Below are positions 46,020-57,724 of a stretch of DNA of 64,000 bases, one piece after another. The notes under the pieces were generated by a model. The model had not been told where the DNA came from. It worked only from the letters and a program-made list of their open reading frames with translations, and made no database searches. The DNA comes from Branchiostoma lanceolatum (Eukaryota; Chordata; Leptocardii; Amphioxiformes; Branchiostomatidae): the NCBI RefSeq assembly GCF_035083965.1, contig NC_089725.1:29149925-29213924 (forward strand). Direction: 5' to 3'. Numbering within the stretch: position 1 is the first letter of the stretch; each line of letters starts with the position of its first letter. A program made the position numbers and the translations under genes.

Positions 46020-46180
46020 TGAAACGCACGAGGCGAATAGTACAGTTTCCTGACTCCCGTGGCCGAACCCGGACCAACCATAGCACAAACCCAACGCACT
46101 AACCACAAGGCTAAAAGACCCGGACCTGCTAGACTGGTTAGTAAGTGGCGCTAGAACCGCACTGTTACAGTCGGAGCGAG
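46020..46180 (-). mobile_element. tRNA-derived SINE, inverted
   Basis: The minus strand shows TAGCCTTGTGGTTAGTGCGT (A box) and GGTTCGGCCACGGGAGTC (B box), and CTGTAACAGTGCGGTTCTAG at its start matches GTAACAGTGGGGTTC of the other copies. Confidence 0.5.
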
Positions 46181-46678
46181 CGAATTACTGAAAAATGTCA
46201 TATTCAAGCCGACATAAGGAGGAAGAACCCTCTTTATTAGAAGTGATCTTATGGGGAGTTACGTTACGACCCCCCCCCCCCCATATCTGCGTTGGAATTT
46301 ATCAGTATATTTAGCAATTTTACGGGTATTCTTTATACAAAGGAGTTTTGTGTCCTATAGGCCTAGTAAAGCTGTGAATACTGTACTCGTAAAATTGCTA
46401 AGTATACAGATAAAATTGCATTGTATTCGGAAGAATTGTTGCACTGTAGTATTAAGAGGCAAAACAATATTTGCCAACATTGTGCACAGCTGGATTCGAA
46501 CCCCCAACCCTCTGATCCAGAAACTTCTCGACGGGAGTATGCAAATGCGGCATGAAGTCATGAAGTATGCAAGACCACCCGCTACAAACAACCAAACGCT
46601 GGCTGATCCCGCGGTTCAAGAATTGCGCATGTGTAAATCTTCCCTGTCTTCACACTCACAGATAGATCTTCGCTGCAG

Positions 46679-46685
46679 TGACTCA
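46679..46685. promoter_or_regulatory. TGACTCA site upstream of GPx
   Basis: TGACTCA (AP-1/CNC-Maf type) 28 bp before the start codon, inside the likely 5' UTR or core promoter. Such sites often control antioxidant genes; the link here is inferred. Confidence 0.3.
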
Positions 46686-46713
46686 GAGCCGAGCAGACGA
46701 GCGAGCGGGAAGG

Positions 46714-49700
46714 ATGGGGCTCTCCTCGGGCCTGCTGGCCTCCCTGCTATGCCTGGGGTTCCTGGGCCCCGGCTGGGCCGACAAGCGGACAGAGCAGTGT
46801 AGCTGCGCGCCGGAGCAAGGATCCCTCCACGACCACCACGCGGTGCTCCTGGACGGGTCCCGTAACGTCAGCCTAGCCGAGTATCGCGGCACGACTCTCC
46901 TGGTGGTCACCGTGGCCACCTTCTGAGGGTTCACCCCGCAGTACGTCGGTCTGAATGCACTGAGGAACAAGATGGTCGACGAGAACGGTCACCGTTTTGA
47001 AATCCTGGGTTTCCCCACCAACCAGTTCGGGTTAGAAGAGCCAGCCAACAACGACGAGATTCTAAATGGGATCAGGTGAGCACAAAAACTGTTCGTTTTT
47101 TTACATGTTTGTTTGACGGTAAGATTTTTGACCTAAATTTGTTTGTTATTTTCGAATGGTCCTGCCTGTACGAGGTGAAGTCACAGTTTATATACAAATG
47201 TATTTACAGTGTGTATGTAACGTTATTGTATTACACCCTTAAGTACACACATGTTTACGGGGCTGTGCCGTGTTGTATAACACATGCCTGATGTTGCTGC
47301 GCTAGTTTTCAAGCACAGCTGTATTAGATTTGCTGCGTTTCAAAGCTACATTTGTACAACAACATCCATGACTTTCGAGGTTGTAGTTTGTCTGAAGACG
47401 CCTTGTCGTACAATTTAGCTTTTGACGATACTATACATTAAAGTAGCTGCCGTACAGATCAGTTTGAGAGGCTTCGCGCTTCGTGCTATGGAAACGCTGT
47501 CTCTCTGCAAAGGATCTTGAAGACTGGGCCTCCCCAGTAGGCGCTACGGGCGGTGTGATCAGTGATCAGCAGATAAACGGCGATATCCAACTGTAGTCCC
47601 TTGCCAGTTACGGAGAGGTCAACAGCCTCGGTGACTCGACGTGACTCACAATCGCTCGGCTTTCTACTGTAAATCTGAAAAACTTTCGCGGTGGTTTTCA
47701 TTTTGCGATGACCTCTCCACCGCGAATTCGTGACGCCCCGAATATGTATTTCCACCAGTATGACAACTTTACTGCAGAATGTTTTCAACCGCGAATTTAA
47801 AACACCGCGAAAACCTATTGCAAATTAAAACCACCGAGAAAATGAGTTAGTTTACAGTAATTTCCAAGAAGACGTAGTTCAGTCAGTGTTTTGTCCCTTT
47901 TGCGCATGTTTTTGCTCGTCTGTCTAGTCGTCCGCGCTCTAGGGGAAAGCAAGGCTTGGGGAAAGCGAAGAGCTAATAAAAACGCTGCAGCTGACGTAGA
48001 AATGCGGAGAGAAGAAAACGCGTAAGGCACCGATCAGGACTCAACATCTGCGTGGAGACAAGTTCTAAGACCCCTTTCCGGTTTCTACTTGCCCCCTTCT
48101 CTCAGTACTTCGCAATTCGAGAAGTTGTTTTCATAGTGTCAGAGTGACTAAAAGTAAACCACACAACCACTGCAAGTCTGTGGCCATCTGTGAGGGAACG
48201 AATACTGTAAATCATGGCTGAAATGTTCGCGGTGTTTTTATGTTCGCAGTTTTCGCGGTGAACTCTTTACCGCGAAATTAAAACCACCGCGAAAATCCGT
48301 TCCATTCTGTGACAGTAGCGCTACTATTGTTTCAACGCGAACTCAAAACCAGCGCGAACACTCCATTTTCTAGCTCCCTACCGCGAAATTAGATCCCCGC
48401 AAACATTTTTACATATCCATTTACAGCTACTCTCCAAGCAGACGTTGGTGGAGAAGATCGTGACCTTTTTATCATATGCCCCGTTTGTTGTCAGCTGGTG
48501 GAGAGTGCCGTCAGAAAACCCTAATCTCCAAGCAGATCTATAGGTTGCATAAAGACCGTATCAAACCTGCAGAGGAAGTACGTTTTAGTCTCCAACCAGA
48601 CCCAATGGATTGCAAAGACCGTATCCAACTGGAAGAAGTAGCTTGTACTTCCTCTCTGTCAGTTTGATACGGTCTTAGCAACCTATAGATCTGCTTGGAG
48701 ATTGCATTACAAGCTCCTTCTTCCAGTTGGATACGGTCTTTGCAATCTATTAGGTCTGGTTGGAGACTAAGAAAACCCGGCATATGATAAAAAAAGGCAC
48801 AATCTTCTCCACCAACCTCTGCTTGGAGAGCAGGTAAAGCCCGGTATCCAAGCACACCAGTACTACAGCTGCCAAGGCTCTTTCGTTATTTGCGGAGAGG
48901 ACGAAATAGCATTTAATGGTCTATAGCGTCTAATAGCGTCTAGCGGATACCAAGCTATGAAACTTTTAAAGAACTGTCTTGCCTTGGCCTTCAGTTTCAT
49001 TCGAATAATTTCCATGTTGCTGAATCTGTGCTCTGCTTGCTATGCCGTGTCAAAGGAGAACCCATGGCAGTGACGTATGAATAAAAAGATTATTTTTTAC
49101 ACAACCAAGAGATTTATTCCACCGACGTTTCGGTGACCATCTGTCACCTTCTTCAAGGCAATTCTGACTGGTTCACATAGCAATGCAGCACAGGTATAAG
49201 CAGCGACACCTGTGCTGCATTGCTATGTGAACCAGTCAGAATTGCATTGAAGAAGGAAACAGCTGGTGAAACTATTCACGGAGGGCAGTAACGTATGTGT
49301 TGAAAGAAAGAAGTGGGCGGCCTGGAAAGGGACAACTGTCTGCAACTTTTGTTCGCCTTCCAGCTGCTTTCTTTTCCTTTGTAAAGCATCCTGAGACTCC
49401 GCGCTACGTGAAAGGGGTCGCCAGACTTGAGGTTAGACGCATTTTTAACCTCGTTTCGTCAGAGAAAGGGGCGGTACCTCGACTTAACAAACTTAAACAA
49501 GGGCCGAAGAACTTCTTAGAACCCGGCCGTCTTTCCTCAGCCAATCAGGAGCGTGCATTTCTTGTGACTAAATCCACATAGTGTGGCCTCCCAAGGGGTA
49601 GGGGTGTTCTAAGTAACGAATAAATTGACTAAGTTGGAGACGCCCACCAGTAGGTGAAGTTCCATCAACCTGATTGGATAAAATTGTGGGCGTCTCCAAC

Positions 49701-52700
49701 TTAGTCAATTTATTCGTTACTTAGTACACCCCTACCCCTTGGGAGACCACCAGGGCCTGACCCAGAAAGGTGCCAGTTTTTGTTTTCTTATAATTACCAG
49801 TAACACACAAGGCTGGTCCCACCACCACAGAGGTGCCAGATAATTTGTCACGGTCTGGTCAAGAAGGCTCTACATTTCAATTTCTTCCTCTTGTATTTCA
49901 CCTCAAACACCTTAAGGTCAACAAAAATGCATGTCCTTTTTAATATATGTATTTATATTATTTGCTTCGGAAAGACAATCGGGTTCTAAAATAGTTAGAT
50001 CCCGAGATCTGGGTGTCTTAGTGGATTTGGTACTGCTCCGCCCACCCTCGGGAGTTTGTTGGCATCCCTCGGGCTTCGCCCTCGGGGAACCAACAACTCC
50101 TCGGGTGGGCGGAGCAGTACCAAATCCACTAAGAAACCCATATCTCGGGATCTAACTATTACTTAGATGGACCCATTCACAGGCCTGCGGTAGTCATGGA
50201 TGCCAGACCCCCAATCTCACACGATAGATATTTTAGAGATTGGGGGTCTGGCATGCAGGCTATGCATACGGAGGGCGCTGGATGTAAAGTTATAAACTGA
50301 GTAAAAGCCCGCTAAAGTAAATTCACGGCTTGATTGGGGGTCTGGCATCCAGGCTACAAGGTACTTAGACCTACGCCCTCGGGACGCCAACAAACTCCAC
50401 GGGTGTCCTGCAGTACTTCCTGTCATGTGTATAAATGCATCCCGACATCTCTGCCCAGATGTCGCCTGCCAGATATCTGCAGTCCAGACATCTAGAAAAA
50501 CCTGTGTATAAATTGGGCCTTACTCAGACCTTTAATACGAAAGACGCAGGAGGCATGGACTTTTAACCTCTACCAGGCTGCATGGCCATGGGTTACTGGA
50601 AAAATAATAGATATTGGTCAAATAGAGTACTGAAGAGGACTTATATTAGCCGGAATGCTGGAGGGGCTCGCCGACCATAGCATTACAGATCATTACAATT
50701 TGTGGGTTTCAAATTGTTATTCTATGACCGTCTAACCCCTCTAGCGTATCATTCAGTCTATTTGGGTCAATTTCTACCCTGATTCCTACCATATTTCCAC
50801 AAACCCATGAAGACCAGCTTGAACTCCGGCTAGCCTCTTTACGTCAGAATGAAATACGACCCCCCACTTTCCTCTGTGTCCGAACAGAATGCGAAAAGTG
50901 GGTCAGGGGTAAATAGCGTAATGTGACGAAGGACAGATCTGGCAAAGGGGTCACCCTTTTTTTTTCTTCTACACTGTATGCTGCTGCTACTGTTCTCCAT
51001 CCGTCTCAAAGCTGATTGACTACACGCCGCAATTTCAAAACTGCAAGTTGACGTGATCTTCCGTGACTCATGTGGTGCCGCGTTGTGCTTGTCGCCGTTG
51101 CCATGACGCCCATGACGAAACTGGCGGAGTTCCCGCTAGGCTCAGGCACGGCTGGGATTGATGATCATTGATAATCTCGGAGCAGATGTTTTGCTCCAGC
51201 TTGTTGTTATTCCGTGTTTCGTTACCTGATGTGGCAGTCGGATTTTTTTGGGAGCATATTTAGCGATGTTTCGTACGTTTGCTTTCTGGAGAGTACGCGC
51301 TTTCTCCATCAGGAGGGTATCTGTAAAAAAACACACAAAAAAAACACTCGTAATCTCCAGAAAAACGTACCAAACTCAAAACAAGCCCGACTTGGAGATC
51401 AAGCTGGCTTTACGTGCGTCTCTTTGGTTGTGTGTGTCTTTCTGGTGCTCGAGAGGACCAAGCTTAAATGCGCACCACTACATACAAAACGCGCCAAAAG
51501 TCTAGTGTGGATGCCAGCTAGGTTGTTCCCATCGTCTGCAGAGGCTGGCTCCACGGCTCTAGGCCCGACATGCCCCCAAGAAAATTTTACCATTCAGCCC
51601 GTTCCGGGTTTACTTAACCGGGTTACCCAACTCAGGGATGGGGCGCTGTGGTAAGATTTCATTGGGGCATGTTGGCCCTAAAGCCGAGGAGCTGCCCTGT
51701 AGCTGTGTAGGCCCTGGAAGTGGAAACAGTTTCCCATGATGGTCTAATGTAACCCAGGGGAGCAGTGGTAAAATTTCCTCGGGAGCATGTTGGTCCTAGA
51801 CCCGATGAGCCGTCCTGTGTAGGTCCCGGGAAACAGTCTGACATCCAATGACCAATCCACCAAAAGGCGTGCAAAACATCTATCTCCAAGTAGATCTATA
51901 AAACGATGGAAAAGACCGTATCCAATTCATAGTGGCAAAATGAGTTTTATCGGTGGCTGTAAGAACTCCTTTGCCAGTTGGATACGGTCTTTGCCACCGT
52001 TAGATCTGCTTGGGGATTCGCAAAACATGCCATCGCCCGCATCTGGCGACAGAGTTGTTGTTGGCAGCGCAGCTCGCTTCCGCTGGGCCGGCGGTGGGTC
52101 ACCACTTCCCGACGACAGACCCGCGAAACCTGGCAGTTTGACAGCTACATTCTTGCACTGGAAGGTTCTGGAAGTGCGCGGCACCTTGGGCATGCTGTTG
52201 GCAACAGTTAACGTCCTTGAAATACAAGGGGCAGTTCAATTAGCCTGGTATCCGAACGTATTATCTACCGAGTCTCTTTCGTCCTTGGCAAATAGCGGAG
52301 AGGAAGAGAGATCGAGACCAGGCAGTTTTAGTAGTGTAGTAGAGACATTTACTGTGCAAGATGTTACTGTAATTACAACAGGAAGACGAGCAGTCTATCC
52401 CTGGTGGTCAAGAGACACCAGACATCTGTTACTGATTACTTGGTAATAAAGGGGATGGACATCTGTCCATCTACATCACTTCTCACAGGCAAGCACTGAG
52501 TCAAGACCTCATTCCTTGCTCTCCTAGCTAGTGCCTTTATCTACTCAACACTGGTGGCATAGCGGTGGTTGCCGTTTTCGAACGGCCGAACCCGCCTCGA
52601 CGCAAGCCTTGGCCAGCTACCATGCCGCCCGAGTCGCCCGGTAGCGATCGAGACCAGCGGCTACCCAAGCACTCTTCGTCCGTGCTGCGATGATATGCCT

Positions 52701-55700
52701 GCCATCGTGCCACGTCGACAGCCAGCAGCCCCGACTCACCACACGTACGCTACCACGCCGTCCGTTTAGCCAGCCTGCCGCCGTACTACACAGACCCAGC
52801 TCGCCCGACGTGTCTCCATGCCGCCATCTAACCAAGCCAGCCTGCCAGCCGACCCTGTCTGCCAGGTGCCCGGGGCCAGGCGTCCGGACTCCCTGCTTGC
52901 CGTCGCTGAGGCCAGAGCACGCCGCTGTCCTGATGCCACCCGCCGCCGACCACGTGCGCAAGACCCCGTGAGCGCTGTCCTGTCGATCACGCTGCCGTCT
53001 CCCTGACCCACCATGCCGACTTGATCGCGACCCAGCCCGACTACCCCTACGACGGAACCCGTCGCTGTCCATCCGTGATAACCAGCGTGACCTTCTACCG
53101 GGAAAACTAGCCGAACTGTGAAAAAGTACTTCTCTGCGTATCCTGCCCGACCACTGAACTTTGTGCAACATCTCGAACTTTTGTGGTTTAATTGTAGCTA
53201 GGTACCATTATTGCACGATGTCTTGTATTATTGTATGTTCGTGAGCCTACGGGTGACGGACCCGCCAGGTGGACTATTCGTAAGCCTAAGGGAAACGGAT
53301 CCACCCGGTGGACGCTATATTGTATTGTTTTGTATTGAGACTGCATGATGCCTTCCCTAGATAGAACTGATTTGCCTACGGGACAGTCTATGCTAGATGT
53401 GACATGATTGTGAGTTGATATTTGCCGACCACGTAATGTCGGATACTGCGTTGACCATGCTGCGGTAACGTAGAACTTGCTCGTACTTGACTGCTATGTC
53501 AGTAGCGAAGCCTGTTTTTGCTTGTTTGTGTTTGTTGTTTTATGTTCGTGCTTTGAAGTAAGTACCCTGACGCCTCTGTCTCTATCATCGCAGCAGCAGT
53601 CCGTCTGTGAGGCTTTGTTACTTTTGTAATCATCCGGAAGAAGTCAATTGCTTGTCACACCCGTGCCCGTTTATGGCCTTGCAATGTTTATCTAACCATC
53701 TCTGTTTATATTATTGTATTCTGACCTCTCCATTTTAAACTGTCATACTTAGATCGTGCCTTCTGCCGATTACGAGTAATTTTAAAGAAGTGGGGACCAC
53801 TTCTAAGTGTACGGGGGAGTAGTGTAGTAGAGACATTTACTGTGCAAGATGTTACTGTAATTACAACAGGAAGACGAGCAGTCTATCCCTGGTGGTCAAG
53901 AGACACCAGACATCTGTTACTGATTACTTGGTAATAAAGGGGATGGACATCTGTCCATCTACATCACTTCTCACAGGCAAGCACTGAGTACAGACGTCAA
54001 TCCTTGCTCTCCTAGCTAGTGCCTTTATCTACTCAACAGTAGGATAATAGCTAGGTCTGGATACCGGACTGCCTTCGTATTTTAAGAATATTAACTGTTC
54101 AATACAGATTTCCCCTGACCCATGCCACTTTTCATTACTGTAGGAAGTTTACATTGCACATGGTGTATATAAATGTATATATACACATATCTATAGGCCA
54201 CACGATTGGCTTCATCGTTTAACAGTTTCCAAACAATTTCTTTTTTTACTAGTGCTATCAACCAGTGCGATGGCTGTGGCTGTAGATGTGGACTGTCCAT
54301 TGAAAGATGTTCTCGGATTCATTCCCCGTTGACATGGTTGACTGACGGGGAGAAAAGGAAACTTAGCACAGCTATCTAATTAGTGAACCAGTATGTTACT
54401 GATAATACAAGTGCAAAGTTTGGGAGCATTTCGTATACTTTAACCTCACTGTGTTTTCCTTCCCGACAGGTACGTCCGTCCAGGGAACGACTACATCCCC
54501 AACTTCACCATGTTCCAGAAGGGAGACTGTAACGGGGAGGACGAGCAGCCGCTCTTCACTTACCTAAAGGTGAGGTCCCCACGGGAGGCTCTCCAAGCAG
54601 AGGAGTGGGTCCGGCTGTTTTTTGATAGCCTGGAGTCCAGCCTTCTTAGCTTTAGTCCGCTATCCAAGCTCCGCTCCTCGCCAAAAACAAAGCTTGGGTA
54701 GCGGACTAAAGCTAAGAAGGCTGGACTCCAGGCTAGGTTTTTGACGTGTTTCAAGGCGTTTTTGTCGGGCTTTCTACTTTCCACTGTGTGGGTTATAGAG
54801 ACAAAATAAAGGACAAAGCCCGACAAAGACGACTAAAATACGTCAAAAACAGCCGGACCCTCTCCTCTGCTTGGAGAATACCCACAGCCGCTCTTCACTT
54901 ATCTAAAGGTGAGGTCTCCACAGACGCCATTAGGGTAGGACTGGCGCCTGGACGTTAACCGATGTTGTGGCTCCTTTCTCTCTGCGTTTTAAAGCTGTTT
55001 TGGTTTCCTCAGAGTTCCACGGGGAACTGCTGTTTATCTCTGGAATGTCTGTAGTCTGGAAGTGCAGCCTCCAAGTTAGGTTGAAGTGGTGGGAAGCGGC
55101 AACTTCCCTCAGCCCACCCTAGGATGATCGTTGAAGAGGACATATTTTCTTTTGTTGAACGGCATGAACCTCTCCGCATACATGTGTCCCAGAGGTCCAT
55201 TATACTATTGACTTTTTTAATTCTAAGAAACATCAAATAACAAATCAATGGACGAAGACAAAGTGACGGCGGACTCAAGTTGTACACAACTTATGTTCTT
55301 GCCGCCACTTGTACATTGTAGAAAAAAGAATATTTGACGAGACGCTAAAAAAACCTGGTGAATGGTAAATGAACAAATACCTAGTTGAAACGTAAGTCCC
55401 ACCCTTCCTCCCAGAAGAGAAAAAGCAGAAAGGACATGTCACATGTATAACTAAAAACGTTTTGTTGCTGTGATGTAGTCTTGTGTGGCTAACATGATTT
55501 TACAGTTGATGTCAGAAGAACATCTAGCAAACTACCTCGTAGGATTACTATTGAATACTATCCCATCCTCAGTATCTACGCGTAATTCGTTTCCTTCGTG
55601 AATTGTGGAGCCACTTTTTTTTTGTTTAAAAGATTTTGTCTGTATTTTGTTTGGTTTGTTTGTTCATTGTAATGGCAACGTTATGATACGGTTATTGTGT

Positions 55701-57353
55701 ACCATTGTCTTCCTTGCCCGTAGATAAGTTTGAGTTGTGCCAACTTGTGTGTCTTTCAATTTATTGATTGTATTTAAGTAGTCCGTCCTTCTGAATGCTA
55801 TGGGGATCATACAAGGATAGAATTCTAATTCAATGCTTATCTTTCGGATAGAATCCTATTCCTTCAAAAAACTTTGCATTGTTGTCATCAATGTCGAATC
55901 TATTACGTCACCAGAGCTGCTGCCCTCCGATCTCTGACGTCATGGGCATTAGCGGTAACAAAGAGACCCTCTACTGGAAACCGCTCATGGTCAACGACGT
56001 CCGCTGGAACTTCGAGAAGTTTCTGGTGGATCCGGAAGGGAAGGGGGTCAAGAGGTAAGTGTACTGGGTCCTCGGTAATCTACTTAAGACCACCCTGACT
56101 TGATTATATGGATGACTTCCGTGCGCGCATCAATTTTCGTCCGTTTTGTTTTTAAAGTTCGCAATTCGTACAAAGAACCTGCAAAATGAGCAAGTATATG
56201 CCGTAAATTGAAGAAAAAAATTCGAAAAACGGATACTAATGTCATACAATATCGTACAGTTTACAGATTTTTCGTAAGATTACTCCTCGCACAAAATGTA
56301 TTTCGAGCCATGAAAGAGCTAGTTGGTCAGCCCTGGCCGTTTGTCCAGAACAGCCAAGCTAATAAACAAACAAATTACCGGGTTAAACTGCGAGAGTAAA
56401 GAGAGTGTGTTTTTCTTTAAAAGATCGAAGATCAACATTAATCTCATTGCTTGTTTACGCAATAAGACAAGGATCAAAGAAAAGAGGTGAAAGTCTAAGA
56501 AAACCCATATGCCCTGAGGCAAACCTGTCAGTACTTCTCCGAGGAAAAGCAAATTCTAGTCTTTGATCCTCAACGCGACGACCTTTATTAGTTTCTTCCT
56601 AACAGGATTGCTGGAAATAGTATAAATTGGGTAAATGGACTGAATAATAGAGTTTGCTCGGACAGAGTGTCAGATCTGCTGACTCCTCTGGTGTATTATT
56701 CAGTCTATTTGCCCAGGCCCCAGTGTCTAGCCTGGGTGCCATCCTATTTCTACCGGGGCTCCTACACTCGCGAGTGTTGGAGCCCCGGTAGAAATAGGAT
56801 GGCACCCAGGCTACCCAGTGTCTACTATTTCCAGCAACTTTGGAAGTCTAGTAGAGACTAAGAAAGGTCGTCGCGTTGAGGATGAAAGACTAGAATTTGT
56901 TTCTCCTCGGAGAAGTACTGACAGGTTTGCCATATCATGTAGACCGGTGAGCCGCATATTATTCGCAACCAGGAGAAAAGGTACGAGATGAAGTGTAATC
57001 ATAGACCGATCCTGTCGAACACCCTATCGAACATATCGAACCCCCTGTTCTATTTTTGACGAAGGTGTTCGAAATAGAACAGGGGGCGTGGCTTCGGGAT
57101 CGGTCTATTACCTCATGAGCTCACCGCGAAGAAAGAATTTCTCCGGATGTATGATGATGATCATGATGATGTTGGAAGTCTTGTAGAGTCTAGAACTTTC
57201 TCTCTCTGTTGCAGGTTTTCGTCTTACGTGACGCCGGAGGATCTCGAGTCCGTCATCGGCGATTTCATCCAGAGCTGGAACGACTCGCACGGGGACGACA
57301 CGTCGGGCGCCCGGAGCTCGCGGAACACGGGCTTCATGTCCTGGCTCAACTAA
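46714..57353 (+). CDS. GPX3: Secreted glutathione peroxidase, selenoprotein (GPX3-like)
   Basis: Reduces hydrogen peroxide and organic hydroperoxides using glutathione or thioredoxin, outside the cell. Coding exons 46714-47075, 54470-54569, 55915-56054 and 57215-57353 (stop TAA) join to 741 nt, 246 residues. ATG at 46714 is used because it starts a signal peptide (MGLSSGLLASLLCLGFLGPG). VVTVATF is followed by TGA at 46924-46926 as Sec71, then GFTPQYVGLNALR. FPTNQFGLEEPA gives the catalytic Gln; RYVRPGNDYIPNF and LYWKPLMVNDVRWNFEKFLV give the Trp and Asn of the tetrad. The long YVRPGNDYIPNF loop is that of tetrameric GPX1/3-type enzymes. FPTNQFG has Thr where many have Cys. A SECIS and poly(A) signal follow. 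Intron 1 is 7.4 kb and full of mobile elements. Confidence 0.95.
47690..47860. repeat. Repeat with TTTCGCGGTGGTTTT words, copy 1
   Basis: TTTCGCGGTGGTTTTCATTT and inverse words (ACCGCGAATTTAAAACACCG) form an AT/CG patterned element. Related copies are at about 48212-48420 and 61480-61760, suggesting one MITE family with CGCGGTGGTTTT arms. Confidence 0.55.
48212..48425. repeat. Repeat with TTTCGCGGTG words, copy 2
   Basis: TGTTCGCGGTGTTTTTATGT and several inverted CCGCGAAATTAAAACCACCG words. Confidence 0.55.
48430..48835. mobile_element. hAT-like MITE complex with CTCCAAGCAGA ends
   Basis: CTCCAAGCAGATCTATAGGT and its inverse at about 48679-48698, and CTCCAACCAGACC with its inverse near 48750, fold the region; the outer CTCCAAGCAGACGTTGGTGGA pairs with CCACCAACCTCTGCTTGGAG. 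GACCGTATCCAACTGG is a marker word of this family, shared with 51880-52019 and 62416-62569. Confidence 0.65.
49105..49265. mobile_element. Inverted-repeat element
   Basis: CTTCTTCAAGGCAATTCTGACTGG... and CCAGTCAGAATTGCATTGAAGAAG are inverses around CAGCACAGGTATAAGCAGCGACACCTGTGCTG. GACGTTTCGGTGACCATCTG at its left resembles 28345-28375. Confidence 0.6.
49588..49748. mobile_element. Palindromic MITE, 60-bp arms
   Basis: CTCCCAAGGGGTAGGGGTGT and ACACCCCTACCCCTTGGGAG bound arms that include GTAACGAATAAATTGACTAA and GTTGGAGACGCCCAC; nearly perfect. Confidence 0.75.
49992..50163. mobile_element. Palindromic MITE, about 75-bp arms
   Basis: ATAGTTAGATCCCGAGATCT and ATCTCGGGATCTAACTAT bound arms with GGTACTGCTCCGCCCACC; a GC-rich loop of CCCTCGGG words lies in the centre. 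Confidence 0.75.
50565..50830. mobile_element. CCTCTACCAG-family MITE, diverged
   Basis: CCTCTACCAGGCTGCATGG, then ATAGATATTGGTCAAATAGAG and later TCTATTTGGGTCAATTTCTA in inverse order. Confidence 0.5.
51500..51860. repeat. Repeat sharing CAACATGCCCCCA / GGGGCATGTTGG words
   Basis: Several alternating copies of GGCCC-ACATGCCCC-A-GAAAATTT and GGAAACAGTCTGACATCCA-type ends, akin to 41463-41606. Likely a broken nest of one family. Confidence 0.45.
51880..52019. mobile_element. hAT-like MITE, 8-9 bp TSD
   Basis: Inner ends ATCTCCAAGTAGATCTA and TAGATCTGCTTGGGGAT; GCAAAACAT flanks it at 51871-51879 and 52020-52028. Carries GACCGTATCCAA and GTTGGATACGGTC. Confidence 0.7.
52335..54038 (+). mobile_element. 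Short non-autonomous LTR element (TRIM/LARD-like)
   Basis: Two direct repeats of 216 bp, 52335-52550 and 53823-54038, begin TG and end CA and are about 98% alike, so the insertion is young. GTAG on each side (52331-52334, 54039-54042) is a 4-bp target duplication. A TGGTGGCATAGCGG stretch directly after the left repeat may be the primer-binding site, and GTACGGGGGAG before the right repeat is a polypurine tract. The 1.27-kb interior shows no recognisable gag or pol. It sits inside an older inverted element (arms near 52239 and 54050-54085), itself within GPx intron 1. Structurally it looks whole for a non-coding element. Confidence 0.85.
54470..54569 (+). CDS. GPX3: GPx coding exon 2 and its partial copy
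   Basis: Exon 2 reads YVRPGNDYIPNFTMFQKGDC and ends FTYLK. Its last 25 bp plus donor (CAGCCGCTCTTCACTTACCT, AAAGGTGAGGTC) reappear at 54887-54925 beyond the nested MITEs. The second copy has a usable donor sequence but no acceptor of its own; it is probably inert. Confidence 0.85.
54587..54882. mobile_element. hAT-like MITE with a second MITE nested in it
   Basis: Outer arms CTCCAAGCAGAGGAGTGGGT and CCTCTCCTCTGCTTGGAG. The palindrome 54626-54735 (TAGCCTGGAGTCCAGCC ... GGCTGGACTCCAGGCTA) is nested, flanked by GTTTTTTGA (54617-54625) and GGTTTTTGA (54736-54744). Confidence 0.75.
55055..55860. other. GPx intron 2, nothing recognised
   Basis: No exon or element with clear ends is visible. Confidence 0.3.
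56515..56935. mobile_element. Nested palindromic MITEs
   Basis: Outer arms: GGCAAACCTGTCAGTACTTC, TCCTCAACGCGACGACCTTT near 56518-56583 and the inverse at 56866-56933. Inside, a CCTAACAGG...TTGCTGGAAATAGTA segment is split by a near-perfect palindrome 56728-56814 (TAGCCTGGGTGCCATCCTAT and inverse) flanked by CCCAGTGTC on both sides (56719-56727, 56815-56823). Order of insertion is therefore outer first, palindrome last. Confidence 0.8.
57002..57110. mobile_element. Palindromic element with AGACCGATCC ends
   Basis: TAGACCGATCCTGTCGAACA and GGATCGGTCTA, with CCCCCTGTTCTATTT / AAATAGAACAGGGGG inside. It ends about 105 bp before the last GPx exon. Confidence 0.65.
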
Positions 57354-57531
57354 AACATTCCTTCTGCTTGGGTGGGGATTCCGTAGTCTCTATCAGACTC
57401 CATAGGTTACTGAAAAGGTTATTAGCAGTATTAGTATGCCCAATCCGCGATTCTATTGCGATGGCTGAAATCTTCTCTGGACAAAAATAGATGTCATCAC
57501 GTTGATATTTCTTTACGTTATTCAATGCTTC

Positions 57532-57641
57532 TAGCCTGGGTGCCATCCTAGTTAGTTAACCGGGGCTCCCATACTCTCGGCTAACCAACTAGGGGAGAGT
57601 ATGGGAGCCCCTGTAAACTAACAAGGATGGCACCCAAGCTA
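57532..57641. mobile_element. Palindromic TAGCCTGG MITE in the GPx 3' UTR
   Basis: TAGCCTGGGTGCCATCCTAG and inverse, flanked by CAATGCTTC (57523-57531) and CAGTGCTTC (57642-57650). It separates the stop codon from the SECIS. Confidence 0.75.
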
Positions 57642-57724
57642 CAGTGCTTCGACATTTTAATGTTATATAATATATATATAGAGAGAGTGTGTGTATACTT
57701 TGGTAAGCTGTTTAGTGCTTGGGC

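Noticed and set aside
46251-46802. 183-codon frame running into the GPx start
   Set aside because: Only the last part overlaps the real exon and in another frame; the upstream part has no homology.
52617-53171. Long reading frames inside the LTR element as a protein gene
   Set aside because: Composition is low-complexity Pro/Arg on several frames at once and no gag or pol motif is seen.
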